Shown here in pieces: positions 7,561-13,476 of a stretch of DNA of 15,229 nucleotides. The stretch lies in contig JAFRMM010000177.1 of NCBI GenBank assembly GCA_017430675.1, forward strand, positions 1-15,229, read 5' to 3'. How positions within the stretch are numbered: the first letter of the stretch is position 1; each line of letters starts with the position of its first letter. The translations under genes and the position numbers were made by a program. The notes beneath the pieces were generated by a model. It saw only the letters and a list, made by a program, of their open reading frames with translations. It was not told the origin of the DNA and ran no database searches. This stretch comes from Prevotella sp. Lineage in GTDB: Bacteria; Bacteroidota; Bacteroidia; Bacteroidales; Bacteroidaceae.

Positions 7561-8925
7561 ATGGCACAGAAACCAAGTATTCCCAAAGGAACACGCGACT
7601 TCTCTCCGATGGAGATGGCGAAGCGTAACTATATCTTCGACACCATCAAACAGGTGTATCAACTCTATGGCTTTCAGCAGATAGAGACACCAGCGATGGA
7701 AACCCTCGGCACACTGATGGGGAAATACGGTGAGGAGGGTGACAAACTGCTTTTCAAGGTGCTGAACTCTGGCGACTTCCTGGCCAAGACTACTGACGAG
7801 GAGTTGCAGGAGCGCAACAGCCTCCATCTGGCTGCCAAACTCTGTGAGAAGGGGCTCCGCTATGATCTCACCGTGCCTTTCGCCCGTTATGTGGTGATGC
7901 ACCGTGAGGAACTCCAGTTGCCCTTTAAGCGTTACCAGATGCAGCCCGTCTGGCGCGCTGACCGTCCGCAGAAGGGCCGTTATCGTGAGTTCTGGCAGTT
8001 CGACGGCGACATCGTCGGTTCCGACTCCCTGCTCAACGAGGTGGAACTGATGCAGATCGTCGATACCGTCTTCAGCCGTTTTGGTGTGCGGGTGCAGATC
8101 AAGATCAACAACCGCAAGGTCCTGACGGGCATTGCCGAAGTCATCGGTGCTGCAGAGAAGATCGTGGATATCACCGTCGCCATCGACAAACTCGACAAGA
8201 TCGGCCTTGACAATGTGAATCAGGAACTCCGTGAGGATGGTCTCAGTGAGGAACAGATTGAAAAACTCCAGCCTATCATCTCCCTCGAAGGCACCAACGA
8301 CGAGAAACTCAGTACCATCGCTGAGGTGCTCGCCAGCAGTGAGACGGGACTGAAGGGTGTAGAGGAGATACGTTTCATCCTCGACACGCTGAAGACGTTG
8401 GGCCTGAAGAACGAGATCCAACTCGATCTGACGCTGGCACGTGGTCTGAACTACTACACGGGTGCCATCTTCGAGGTGAAGGCCCTCGACGTACAGATCG
8501 GTTCCATCACGGGCGGTGGCCGTTACGACAACCTGACGGGTATCTTCGGCATGCCTGGCATCTCAGGCGTGGGTATCTCATTTGGTGTTGATCGTATCTT
8601 CGACGTGCTCAATGCCCTCGACTGCTATCCGAAGGATGCCGTCAATGGTACCCAGTTGCTCTTCATCAACTTCGGCGAGCAGGAGACGGCCTACTGTCTG
8701 CCCGTGGTGGCGAAAGCCCGAGAGGCTGGTATCCGTACGGAGATCTTCCCTGATGCTGCGAAGATGAAGAAACAAATGTCGTATGCCAATGCGAAGCAGA
8801 TTCCGTTTGTGGCCCTTGCAGGTGAGAACGAGATGGCGGCTGGCAAACTGACACTGAAGAATATGTTGACTGGTAATCAGCAACTCCTTTCTGCAGAGGA
8901 ACTTATATCTGTCGTTAAAGACTGA
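7561..8925 (+). CDS. hisS: Histidyl-tRNA synthetase
   Basis: A 454-residue class II aminoacyl-tRNA synthetase that charges tRNA-His. It starts with PKGTRDFSP (8-16). Class II motif 2 is [29 protein letters not shown] (about 122-150), the histidine-specific block is [10 protein letters not shown] (292-301), GGGRYDNL is at 318-325, and motif 3 is [15 protein letters not shown] (336-350). The C-terminal anticodon-binding domain spans about 360-454. All blocks are in order and the length matches Bacteroidetes HisRS. The ATG directly follows the purA stop codon with no gap, so translation is likely coupled. Confidence 0.98.
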   Translation: MAQKPSIPKGTRDFSPMEMAKRNYIFDTIKQVYQLYGFQQIETPAMETLGTLMGKYGEEGDKLLFKVLNSGDFLAKTTDEELQERNSLHLAAKLCEKGLRYDLTVPFARYVVMHREELQLPFKRYQMQPVWRADRPQKGRYREFWQFDGDIVGSDSLLNEVELMQIVDTVFSRFGVRVQIKINNRKVLTGIAEVIGAAEKIVDITVAIDKLDKIGLDNVNQELREDGLSEEQIEKLQPIISLEGTNDEKLSTIAEVLASSETGLKGVEEIRFILDTLKTLGLKNEIQLDLTLARGLNYYTGAIFEVKALDVQIGSITGGGRYDNLTGIFGMPGISGVGISFGVDRIFDVLNALDCYPKDAVNGTQLLFINFGEQETAYCLPVVAKAREAGIRTEIFPDAAKMKKQMSYANAKQIPFVALAGENEMAAGKLTLKNMLTGNQQLLSAEELISVVKD

Positions 8926-8929
8926 CAAG

Positions 8930-9445
8930 GTGGAGAGGGAGTTTGTTCGCCCGGAGAAGAAGCCCAGTGGATGCTGGTGGATGTCAGGTTGTCTGATTAC
9001 AGTCATCAGCGCCCTGATGTTCGTCTTTTTTATCTATTTGATTTTCGATTCCGAGAAGACGATGGATAAGCATCGTGCGGACTATACGGCCTCGACACGG
9101 GAGTACGAGGAGGCACTGGAGGCATACAATGCCGACTCCGTCCGTCTCCGTGCGGAATATCGTCGTATTGAGGCAGAGATCGACAAAGCCGCTGCCCGTC
9201 AGGACTCCGTAAAGATGGCCGCCCTGCGCGACAGCCTTCACAAATATGCCGAACCCGAGTGGAACCCACGGGGGCATATCGGCGTCAACATCGGTGCCGC
9301 CTTCTTACTGGTCTTTGCCTTGGTGATGCTCGTGCCCTTAGGGATAGGTTTGGTACTGCTCTTTGTCTATTGGTATAAGCGTCGTAAGTGGCGGAAACGG
9401 CCAGGGCTTGGTCAGATAGGCATATTGTTGTACTTCATAATTTGA
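8930..9445 (+). CDS. Hypothetical membrane protein with two hydrophobic segments and a coiled-coil-like linker
   Basis: A 171-residue protein read from GTG at 8930, 4 nt after the hisS stop. Hydrophobic segment 1 spans about residues 20-39 (CLITVISALMFVFFIYLIFD). It is followed by a charged, Glu/Lys/Ala-rich stretch (45-108, e.g. YEEALEAYNADSVRLRAEYRRIEAEIDKAA) likely to be helical or coiled-coil. Hydrophobic segment 2 spans about 118-148 and could be one long or two short helices, and a basic KRRKWRKR stretch follows (150-157). A likely topology is both ends cytoplasmic with the helical part outside, by the positive-inside rule. I recognise no family. The next in-frame Met is residue 18, at the edge of segment 1; GTG keeps the basic N-terminus. 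It is probably read through from hisS. Confidence 0.7.
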   Translation: MEREFVRPEKKPSGCWWMSGCLITVISALMFVFFIYLIFDSEKTMDKHRADYTASTREYEEALEAYNADSVRLRAEYRRIEAEIDKAAARQDSVKMAALRDSLHKYAEPEWNPRGHIGVNIGAAFLLVFALVMLVPLGIGLVLLFVYWYKRRKWRKRPGLGQIGILLYFII

Positions 9446-9462
9446 AATTCTTTTTTAATTTA

Positions 9463-9512
9463 CCTTTCAGCCGAGACGTAATGTGTTGATATTCAGGGTG
9501 TTCGGCTGAAAG
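9463..9512 (-). repeat. 50-nt hairpin element, left copy
   Basis: A 13-bp perfect stem pairs 9462-9474 (ACCTTTCAGCCGA) with 9502-9514, around a 27-nt loop. On the minus strand the element reads CTTTCAGCCGAACACCCTGA at its start and GGCTGAAAGG at its end. It matches the right copy (9805-9854) at 39 of 50 positions, with both arms near-identical and the loop diverged. On the plus strand the stem is followed by GATTTT. Confidence 0.75.
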
Positions 9513-9541
9513 GTGATTTTGGGGACAAAAGGGACTGTTTG

Positions 9542-9736
9542 ATGAGGGCATCAGGCTGTTCTACGGAGCCACCATTCTCTGCTACGGAGTCACCATTCTC
9601 TGCTACGGAGCCACCATTCTCTGCTACGGAGCCACCATTTTCTGCTACGGGACTGCCTTACGATGCTAAAGCACTGCCAAATTTCCGTCCCACGGCCAGG
9701 GACAAGCCTGAAAAAGCATGCGGCACAAACTTTTAG
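9542..9736 (+). CDS. Doubtful short ORF across the 21-bp tandem repeats
   Basis: From ATG 9542 to TAG 9736 the frame would encode 64 residues, with a heptapeptide (S-A-T-E-P-P-F) repeated about four times and a Pro/Ala/Lys-rich tail. The 21-bp period keeps all three forward frames open in the array, so an open frame alone is weak evidence. No Bacteroidetes promoter was found just upstream, and there is no signal peptide or known domain. It is listed because one repeat difference changes an amino acid (Glu-Ser-Pro) and another is silent (TTC/TTT). Confidence 0.15.
   Translation: MRASGCSTEPPFSATESPFSATEPPFSATEPPFSATGLPYDAKALPNFRPTARDKPEKACGTNF
9561..9652 (+). repeat. 21-bp tandem repeat, about 4.4 copies
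   Basis: The unit is CTACGGAGCCACCATTCTCTG. CTACGG recurs at 9561, 9582, 9603, 9624 and 9645, an exact 21-nt period; the last copy is partial. Copies are nearly identical: a T for C at 9590 and a T for C at 9640 are the only differences within the array. Units are contiguous without unique spacers, so this is not a CRISPR array. Near identity suggests recent expansion or homogenisation. Confidence 0.9.
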
Positions 9737-9767
9737 ATACGAAATTGCAAACTTTTATATACGAAAT
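9726..9767 (+). repeat. Two 20-nt direct repeats at 22-nt spacing
   Basis: CAAACTTTTAGATACGAAAT (9726-9745) is repeated as CAAACTTTTATATACGAAAT (9748-9767), 19 of 20 identical, separated by TG. The 22-nt period is about two helical turns, which could suit a protein binding the same face twice; that role is speculative. Confidence 0.7.
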
Positions 9768-9804
9768 CGTCTCCATGGAGGCTCAGGCGAGTGCATAAAA
9801 AGTG

Positions 9805-9854
9805 CTTTCAGCCGAACAGCCTGATAATCAACGGGAAAACTCACGGCTGAAAGG
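9805..9854 (+). repeat. 50-nt hairpin element, right copy
   Basis: A 10-bp perfect stem pairs 9805-9814 (CTTTCAGCCG) with 9844-9853. The first 20 nt (9805-9824) match the reverse complement of 9493-9512 at 19 of 20 positions, so the two elements can also pair with each other over a long range. On the minus strand the hairpin is followed by CACTTTTT, a terminator-like tail pointing into the cassette. Confidence 0.75.
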
Positions 9855-9930
9855 AAAACGTGTTTTGTAATTTATAATGTCATAATATGTTTAGACGATG
9901 TATAAATTGAATTGAAATCAGGGTAAAAAC

Positions 9931-9961
9931 TTGCGGGATTTGTTTTTTATCCGTATATTTG
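9931..9961 (+). promoter_or_regulatory. Bacteroidetes-type promoter for rubrerythrin
   Basis: TTG at 9931-9933 is followed after 20 nt by TATATTTG at 9954-9961, a good match to the Bacteroidetes -33/-7 pattern. The expected start near 9968 gives an AT-rich leader of about 58 nt before the ATG at 10026. Confidence 0.7.
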
Positions 9962-10025
9962 CAGACGGAAGTTTTTAACTAACGCAATTATCACATTATT
10001 AATAACTAAAAAGACAAATACGATT

Positions 10026-10583
10026 ATGAAGAAAAAGTTTATTTGCGCCGTTTGTGGATATATCTACGAAGGCGATGCCGCTCCCGAGAAGTGCCCTATC
10101 TGTAAGGCTCCTGCCAGCAAGTTCTCAGAACTGAAGGAGGGCGGTGATGTAACCTACGCTACCGTTCATAAGTTAGGCGACGGCAAACTGGAGGGCGTTC
10201 CTGAAGAGATGATTGAAGAACTTCGTAATAACTATCGTGCTGAGTGTGGTGAGGTTGGCATGTATCTGGCTATGGCCCGTCAGGCAGATCGTGAGGGCTA
10301 TCCCGAGGTGGCTGAGGCTTTCAAGCGCTACGGTTTGGAGGAGGCTGTCCATGCTGCTCAGTTCGCAGAATTGCTGGGTGAGGTGGTGTTCGATACGAAG
10401 ACCAATCTGGAGAAACGCGCTGCTGCCGAGGAGGGCGCCTGTGCTGATAAGTTCGAACTTGCCAAGCAGGCTAAGGCTCTGGGCTTCGACGCCATTCACG
10501 ATATGGTACATGAGGCAGCCAAGGACGAGGCCCGCCATGGTGCTGGCTTCGCCGGACTGCTGAAACGCTATTTCGGCAAGTAA
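10026..10583 (+). CDS. Rubrerythrin with N-terminal rubredoxin domain ('reverse' rubrerythrin)
   Basis: A 185-residue cytoplasmic non-haem iron protein, probably an NAD(P)H-linked hydrogen peroxide reductase protecting an anaerobe from oxygen. The rubredoxin-type Fe(Cys)4 site comes first (Cys7, Cys10, Cys23, Cys26; CAVCGYIY...CPIC), and the ferritin-like diiron four-helix domain follows (about 60-183). Diiron motifs are YRAECGE (Glu73, Glu76), EEAVH (Glu106, His109) and DEARH (Glu168, His171). Classical rubrerythrins have the rubredoxin domain at the C-terminus; the order here is the reverse type known from Clostridium and some Bacteroidetes. It has its own promoter and a terminator-like hairpin just after the stop, so it can be a single-gene transcript. 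The neighbouring Fur-family gene is a possible regulator, but no Fur box was identified. The electron-donor reductase is not in the window. Confidence 0.95.
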   Translation: MKKKFICAVCGYIYEGDAAPEKCPICKAPASKFSELKEGGDVTYATVHKLGDGKLEGVPEEMIEELRNNYRAECGEVGMYLAMARQADREGYPEVAEAFKRYGLEEAVHAAQFAELLGEVVFDTKTNLEKRAAAEEGACADKFELAKQAKALGFDAIHDMVHEAAKDEARHGAGFAGLLKRYFGK

Positions 10584-10604
10584 GAATACAATAAATCCCG
10601 TATG

Positions 10605-10639
10605 AATCCGTTTTATCAGTACGATGAAACGGATTTTTT
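10605..10639 (+). terminator. Rho-independent-terminator-like hairpin overlapping the next gene's start codon
   Basis: AATCCGTTT (10605-10613) pairs perfectly with AAACGGATT (10627-10635), leaving a 13-nt loop, and the 3' arm runs into six T residues (10634-10639). It lies 22 nt after the rubrerythrin stop. The ATG of the following lipoprotein gene (10624-10626) is in the loop, and the 3' arm with its T-run encodes the first signal-peptide codons (KRIFYFF). Confidence 0.6.
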
Positions 10640-11970
10640 ATTTTTTCGCGATATTGATGGCGCTGGTGGCTTGTGAGGACGATGACTCGTTCTCCACGAG
10701 CACAGCGCTGCGGCTGGAGTTCTCTGCCGATACCCTGCAGATGGACACCGTCTTCAGTCGTACCCCATCCTCGACCTACGCTTTCTGGGTGCATAACAGG
10801 AACAGTGAGGGTGTCCGTCTCTCGACGGTGAAACTGCGTCGAGGCAACCAGTCAGGCTTCCGCGTGAACGTCGATGGCGTCTATCTCGACAATTCCAACG
10901 GTTCTCAGACCAGTGACGTGGATATAAGGAAGAACGACAGCATCTTGGTTTTCGTCGAACTCACCGCTTTGGAGAACCATCAGACGGAGCCGCAGTTGGT
11001 GGAGGATGACCTGCTGTTCTTCTTGGAGAGCGGGGTGGAGCAGAAGGTCAGCCTACAGGCCTGGTCATGGGATGCCCAGAGGCTCTATGATCCGCAGATC
11101 AGCCGCGACTCCGTGATAGAGTCCGACATCCCACTGGTGATCTATGGCACCATGCAGGTGGATAAAGGCGTGACACTGACCATCCGCCATACGACGCTCT
11201 ATTTCCACGACAGTTCAGGCATGGAGATCGACGGCACGTTAAAGACAGAGAACTGCGTGATGCGCGGCGACCGCCTCGACTATATGTTCGACTACCTGCC
11301 TTACGACCGTGTGAGCGGGCAGTGGGACGGCCTTACTTTCCATGAGTCTTCGGTTGATAACCAACTTATAGACACAGAGATACGCAATGCCACTCATGCG
11401 GTGGTCTGTGACTCCGCAGCCCTCGACTCCCTGCGCCCCAGACTGACGATGGAGCGCTGTATCGTTCACAATGCCAATGGCGACGGGGTGAGGGCTGTCA
11501 ACACCTATCTTATATTAAAGGAGTGCCAGTTGACGAACACGTTGGGCAACTGTCTGGCCGTCAGTGGCGGTATTGCAGAGATCTACAAGTGTACGCTGGG
11601 GCAGTTCTTCCCATTCTCGGCCGACAGGGGCGAGGCCCTCTATTTTGCCAACCAATGGAACGGGAATGCCATACCCCTATTACGGCTGACGTGTGAGGAC
11701 ACCATCGTGACGGGCTATAATGAAGATGTGGTGATGGGGTATTCTGACGATGATACCACGATCGCGTTTAACTACAGTTTCGCCCATTCGCTGTTACGCA
11801 CACCCAAGGTGGAGACGGAGGACAGCGTGCGCTTCTCGGGCATCATCTGGGAGACCCCGAAGGACTCCATCCAGGGCACGAAGCACTTCGTCAAGATCGA
11901 CGAGGAGAACTTTGACTATGATTTCCACCTCGATTCCCTATCGACAGCACAGGGTATGGGGTGCTATTAG
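10624..11970 (+). CDS. Lipoprotein with right-handed beta-helix-like repeats, probably surface exposed
   Basis: A 448-residue protein with a short lipoprotein signal peptide (MKRIFYFFAILMALVA-C; lipid on Cys17). The acidic run right after the Cys (CEDDD) resembles the Bacteroidetes lipoprotein export signal for the cell surface. Residues of about 30-150 form a beta-rich N-terminal region (SADTLQMDTVFSRTPSSTYAFWVHN). From about 165 on, short hydrophobic strands alternate with turns (VIYGTMQVDKGVTLTIRHTTLYFHDSSGMEIDGTLK; GVRAVNTYLILKECQLTNTLGNCLAVSGGIAEIYKC), as in pectin-lyase-like beta-helix proteins. No catalytic residues could be picked out, so ligand and activity are unknown. The end (DSLSTAQGMGCY) is abrupt; I recall relatives with more residues between the DSLS-type block and a final GCY/GAY, so a small deletion is possible. 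Its start lies inside a hairpin, and its stop is 3 nt from the convergent cdd stop. Confidence 0.82.
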   Translation: MKRIFYFFAILMALVACEDDDSFSTSTALRLEFSADTLQMDTVFSRTPSSTYAFWVHNRNSEGVRLSTVKLRRGNQSGFRVNVDGVYLDNSNGSQTSDVDIRKNDSILVFVELTALENHQTEPQLVEDDLLFFLESGVEQKVSLQAWSWDAQRLYDPQISRDSVIESDIPLVIYGTMQVDKGVTLTIRHTTLYFHDSSGMEIDGTLKTENCVMRGDRLDYMFDYLPYDRVSGQWDGLTFHESSVDNQLIDTEIRNATHAVVCDSAALDSLRPRLTMERCIVHNANGDGVRAVNTYLILKECQLTNTLGNCLAVSGGIAEIYKCTLGQFFPFSADRGEALYFANQWNGNAIPLLRLTCEDTIVTGYNEDVVMGYSDDDTTIAFNYSFAHSLLRTPKVETEDSVRFSGIIWETPKDSIQGTKHFVKIDEENFDYDFHLDSLSTAQGMGCY

Positions 11971-11973
11971 CAT

Positions 11974-12447
11974 TTAGAACTCGCTGAACGACAGCGGCAT
12001 CAACTGTCGGGTTCCCTCGATGACATACACGCATTTTCGTCCGTAGAGCAGGATACGGACGGGATGGCCTGCACGCGTCTCCGACTCGATGATCACCTGT
12101 CGGCAACTGCCACAGGGACCCACGGGCTCGTACTGCAGTTCGCCGTCAGTGCCGCGGGCGGCAATCGCCAGCATCTCCACGCCCACGTCGGGATACTGCG
12201 CACCTGCCGAGAACAGGGCCGTTCGCTCTGCACAGAGTCCCGAAGGATAGGCGGCGTTCTCCTGATTGCAGCCGATGATCTCCACGCCGTTCTCCAACCT
12301 GACGGCAGCGCCCACGTGGAACTTGGAGTAGGGAGCGTAACTGCGCTGCGTGGCCTCGATGGCGAGTTCCACGAGATGCTGCTCCTCGGCAGTCAGTTCC
12401 TCCTTCTGACAGACCTTAATGACGGATTTTAGTTCTAGTTCTTTCAT
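11974..12447 (-). CDS. cdd: Cytidine deaminase
   Basis: A 157-residue zinc enzyme that deaminates cytidine and deoxycytidine to uridine and deoxyuridine in pyrimidine salvage. The zinc and catalytic motifs are CAERTALFSAG (Cys ligand with the proton-shuttling Glu) and PCGSCRQ (two further Cys ligands). The upstream substrate-binding block is YAPYSKFHVGAAVRLENG...GCNQENAAYPSGLCAE. The Cys-type zinc site and short length mark the tetrameric class, not the longer E. coli-type dimer. An N-terminal extension of about 20 residues precedes the core, as is common in Bacteroidetes. It is transcribed leftward, tail-to-tail with the beta-helix lipoprotein gene and head-to-head with the glucosaminidase gene. 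Confidence 0.95.
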   Translation of the reverse strand: MKELELKSVIKVCQKEELTAEEQHLVELAIEATQRSYAPYSKFHVGAAVRLENGVEIIGCNQENAAYPSGLCAERTALFSAGAQYPDVGVEMLAIAARGTDGELQYEPVGPCGSCRQVIIESETRAGHPVRILLYGRKCVYVIEGTRQLMPLSFSEF

Positions 12448-12466
12448 AAATTGTGATATTTTTCGG

Positions 12467-12474
12467 CAAATATA
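12467..12474 (-). promoter_or_regulatory. Putative -7 element for cdd
   Basis: The plus strand reads CAAATATA, i.e. TATATTTG on the minus strand, fitting TAnnTTTG. It ends 19 nt upstream of the cdd ATG (12447). No clear -33 TTG is visible at the expected distance. Confidence 0.55.
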
Positions 12475-12496
12475 CGAATTATTCGAGAAATATCAC

Positions 12497-12504
12497 TACT
12501 TTTG
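12497..12504 (+). promoter_or_regulatory. Putative -7 element for the glucosaminidase-TPR operon
   Basis: TACTTTTG fits TAnnTTTG and ends 18 nt before the ATG at 12523, giving a leader of only about 12 nt. It lies 22 nt from the opposite-facing cdd -7 element, so the two promoters overlap in their upstream parts. Confidence 0.55.
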
Positions 12505-12522
12505 CAGCAATAATTTGCAGTT

Positions 12523-13428
12523 ATGAGGAAGATTCTCTTATCCGTAGCCCTGTTGCTGTCGCTTTCCGGCTCTGCCCAGATCCGATGGAATCAGGCATAT
12601 CAACAATATTTCGACCAATACAAGGATATTGCCATCGAGCAGATGCTCAAGTATCATATCCCTGCCTCCATCACACTGGCTCAGGGCGTGTTTGAGAGTG
12701 GGGCAGGCAACAGTGAACTGACACGGAGGGCCAACAACCATTTTGGTATCAAGTGCCACGGATGGACGGGGCGCACGAGTTATCACGACGATGACAAGAG
12801 CAACGAGTGCTTCCGCGCCTACGACTCCGCCTATGAGTCCTTCGAGGATCACTCCAAGTTCCTGGTCAGTGGCCGCCGCTATCAGTCGCTGTTCGACCTG
12901 AAGCAGACTGACTACAAGGGCTGGGCCAGAGGACTGAAGGCGGCGGGCTATGCCACGAACCCCCAATACGCCAGCAAACTGATAGAGATTATCCAACTTT
13001 ACAAACTCTATGAGTACGACAAGGCCAAGGACTATGACAAGTTCATGACCGATCGTGCCAAGGATCACAGGGTCAATGGAATCTTGCACGCCATCAAGTA
13101 CTACAACAAGAACTACTATGTCATTGCCCGCAAGGGAGACACGTTCCGCTCGCTGGCTGACGAGGTGGATATCAGTTATCGTAAGTTGGCCAAGTATAAC
13201 GAGCGCGACAAGCGCGACCAGTTGGAGGAGGGTGAGATCATCTGGCTGAAGAAGAAGCAGACGAAGGCCCCGGGGGACTATAAGGACCGTCTGCACTATG
13301 TCCGTCCAGGAGAGTCGATGTACTCCATCGCCCAGAAGTACGGCATCCGCCTGAAGAACCTCTACAAGATGAACCACCTCTCGCCCGACTACCAGATCAA
13401 GGTCGGCGACGGTCTCCGCCTGAGGTAA
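12523..13428 (+). CDS. Secreted endo-beta-N-acetylglucosaminidase (GH73-type) with two LysM domains
   Basis: A 301-residue exported peptidoglycan hydrolase. The signal peptide is MRKILLSVALLLSLSGSAQ (cleavage about residue 18-19). The glucosaminidase domain covers about 28-165: YHIPASITLAQGVFESGAGNSELTRRANNHFGIKCH contains the likely catalytic Glu58 in the family's A.LESG.G.S.LA...NN.FGIK pattern, and later NP.YA.KL closes the domain. Two LysM peptidoglycan-binding modules follow: about 198-243 (YYVIARKGDTFRSLADEVDISYRKLAKYN) and about 258-301 (HYVRPGESMYSIAQKYGIRLKNLYKMNHLS...VGDGLRLR). It should cleave glycan strands in the periplasm during wall remodelling or cell separation. The TPR gene follows by 48 nt and is probably co-transcribed. 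Promoter spacing supports the start, with a very short leader. Confidence 0.92.
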   Translation: MRKILLSVALLLSLSGSAQIRWNQAYQQYFDQYKDIAIEQMLKYHIPASITLAQGVFESGAGNSELTRRANNHFGIKCHGWTGRTSYHDDDKSNECFRAYDSAYESFEDHSKFLVSGRRYQSLFDLKQTDYKGWARGLKAAGYATNPQYASKLIEIIQLYKLYEYDKAKDYDKFMTDRAKDHRVNGILHAIKYYNKNYYVIARKGDTFRSLADEVDISYRKLAKYNERDKRDQLEEGEIIWLKKKQTKAPGDYKDRLHYVRPGESMYSIAQKYGIRLKNLYKMNHLSPDYQIKVGDGLRLR

Positions 13429-13476
13429 TTTCAGATTCATCAAAATCGCAAACTACCAGAATACATCTAACTGACA

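Larger units (their letters stand above)
9463..9854. repeat. 392-bp composite repeat cassette bounded by inverted hairpin elements
   Basis: The cassette starts with CCTTTCAGCCG and ends with CGGCTGAAAGG, an 11-bp perfect terminal inverted repeat. Each end is a 50-nt hairpin element, and the right copy is an imperfect reverse complement of the left. Between them are 292 nt with the 21-bp array and the 22-bp-period direct repeats. No transposase is present and no target-site duplication is obvious (flanks ATTTA and AAAAC). It could be a non-autonomous (MITE-like) element, a REP/BIME-like structure or a structured RNA locus; the sequence does not decide. Confidence 0.6.
9446..10025. other. 580-nt intergenic region with a composite repeat cassette and the rubrerythrin promoter
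   Basis: No recognisable gene lies here. It holds two inverted 50-nt hairpin elements (9463-9512 and 9805-9854), a 21-bp tandem array (9561-9652), a pair of 20-nt direct repeats (9726-9767), and a Bacteroidetes promoter near 9931-9961 for the rubrerythrin gene. A reading frame from ATG 9542 to TAG 9736 crosses the array. The stretch 9855-9930 is AT-rich; just after the second hairpin it has a short dyad AAAAC-GT-GTTTT (9855-9866). Confidence 0.8.

Noticed and set aside
6193..8421. A 742-codon open frame on the minus strand across fur, purA and hisS
   Set aside because: It lies antisense to two unmistakable housekeeping genes. The Leu/His/Asp/Val-rich product has no recognisable domain. Long antisense frames arise from the codon bias of such genes.
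9561..9652. Possible small CRISPR array
   Set aside because: Units of 21 bp are contiguous with no unique spacers, and no cas gene is nearby.
9463..9854. Insertion sequence
   Set aside because: There is no transposase frame and no visible target duplication, so only a non-autonomous or structural repeat can be proposed.
12538..13443. A 301-codon minus-strand frame opposite the glucosaminidase gene
   Set aside because: It mirrors a gene with clear catalytic and LysM motifs; its composition is that of a codon-bias shadow.
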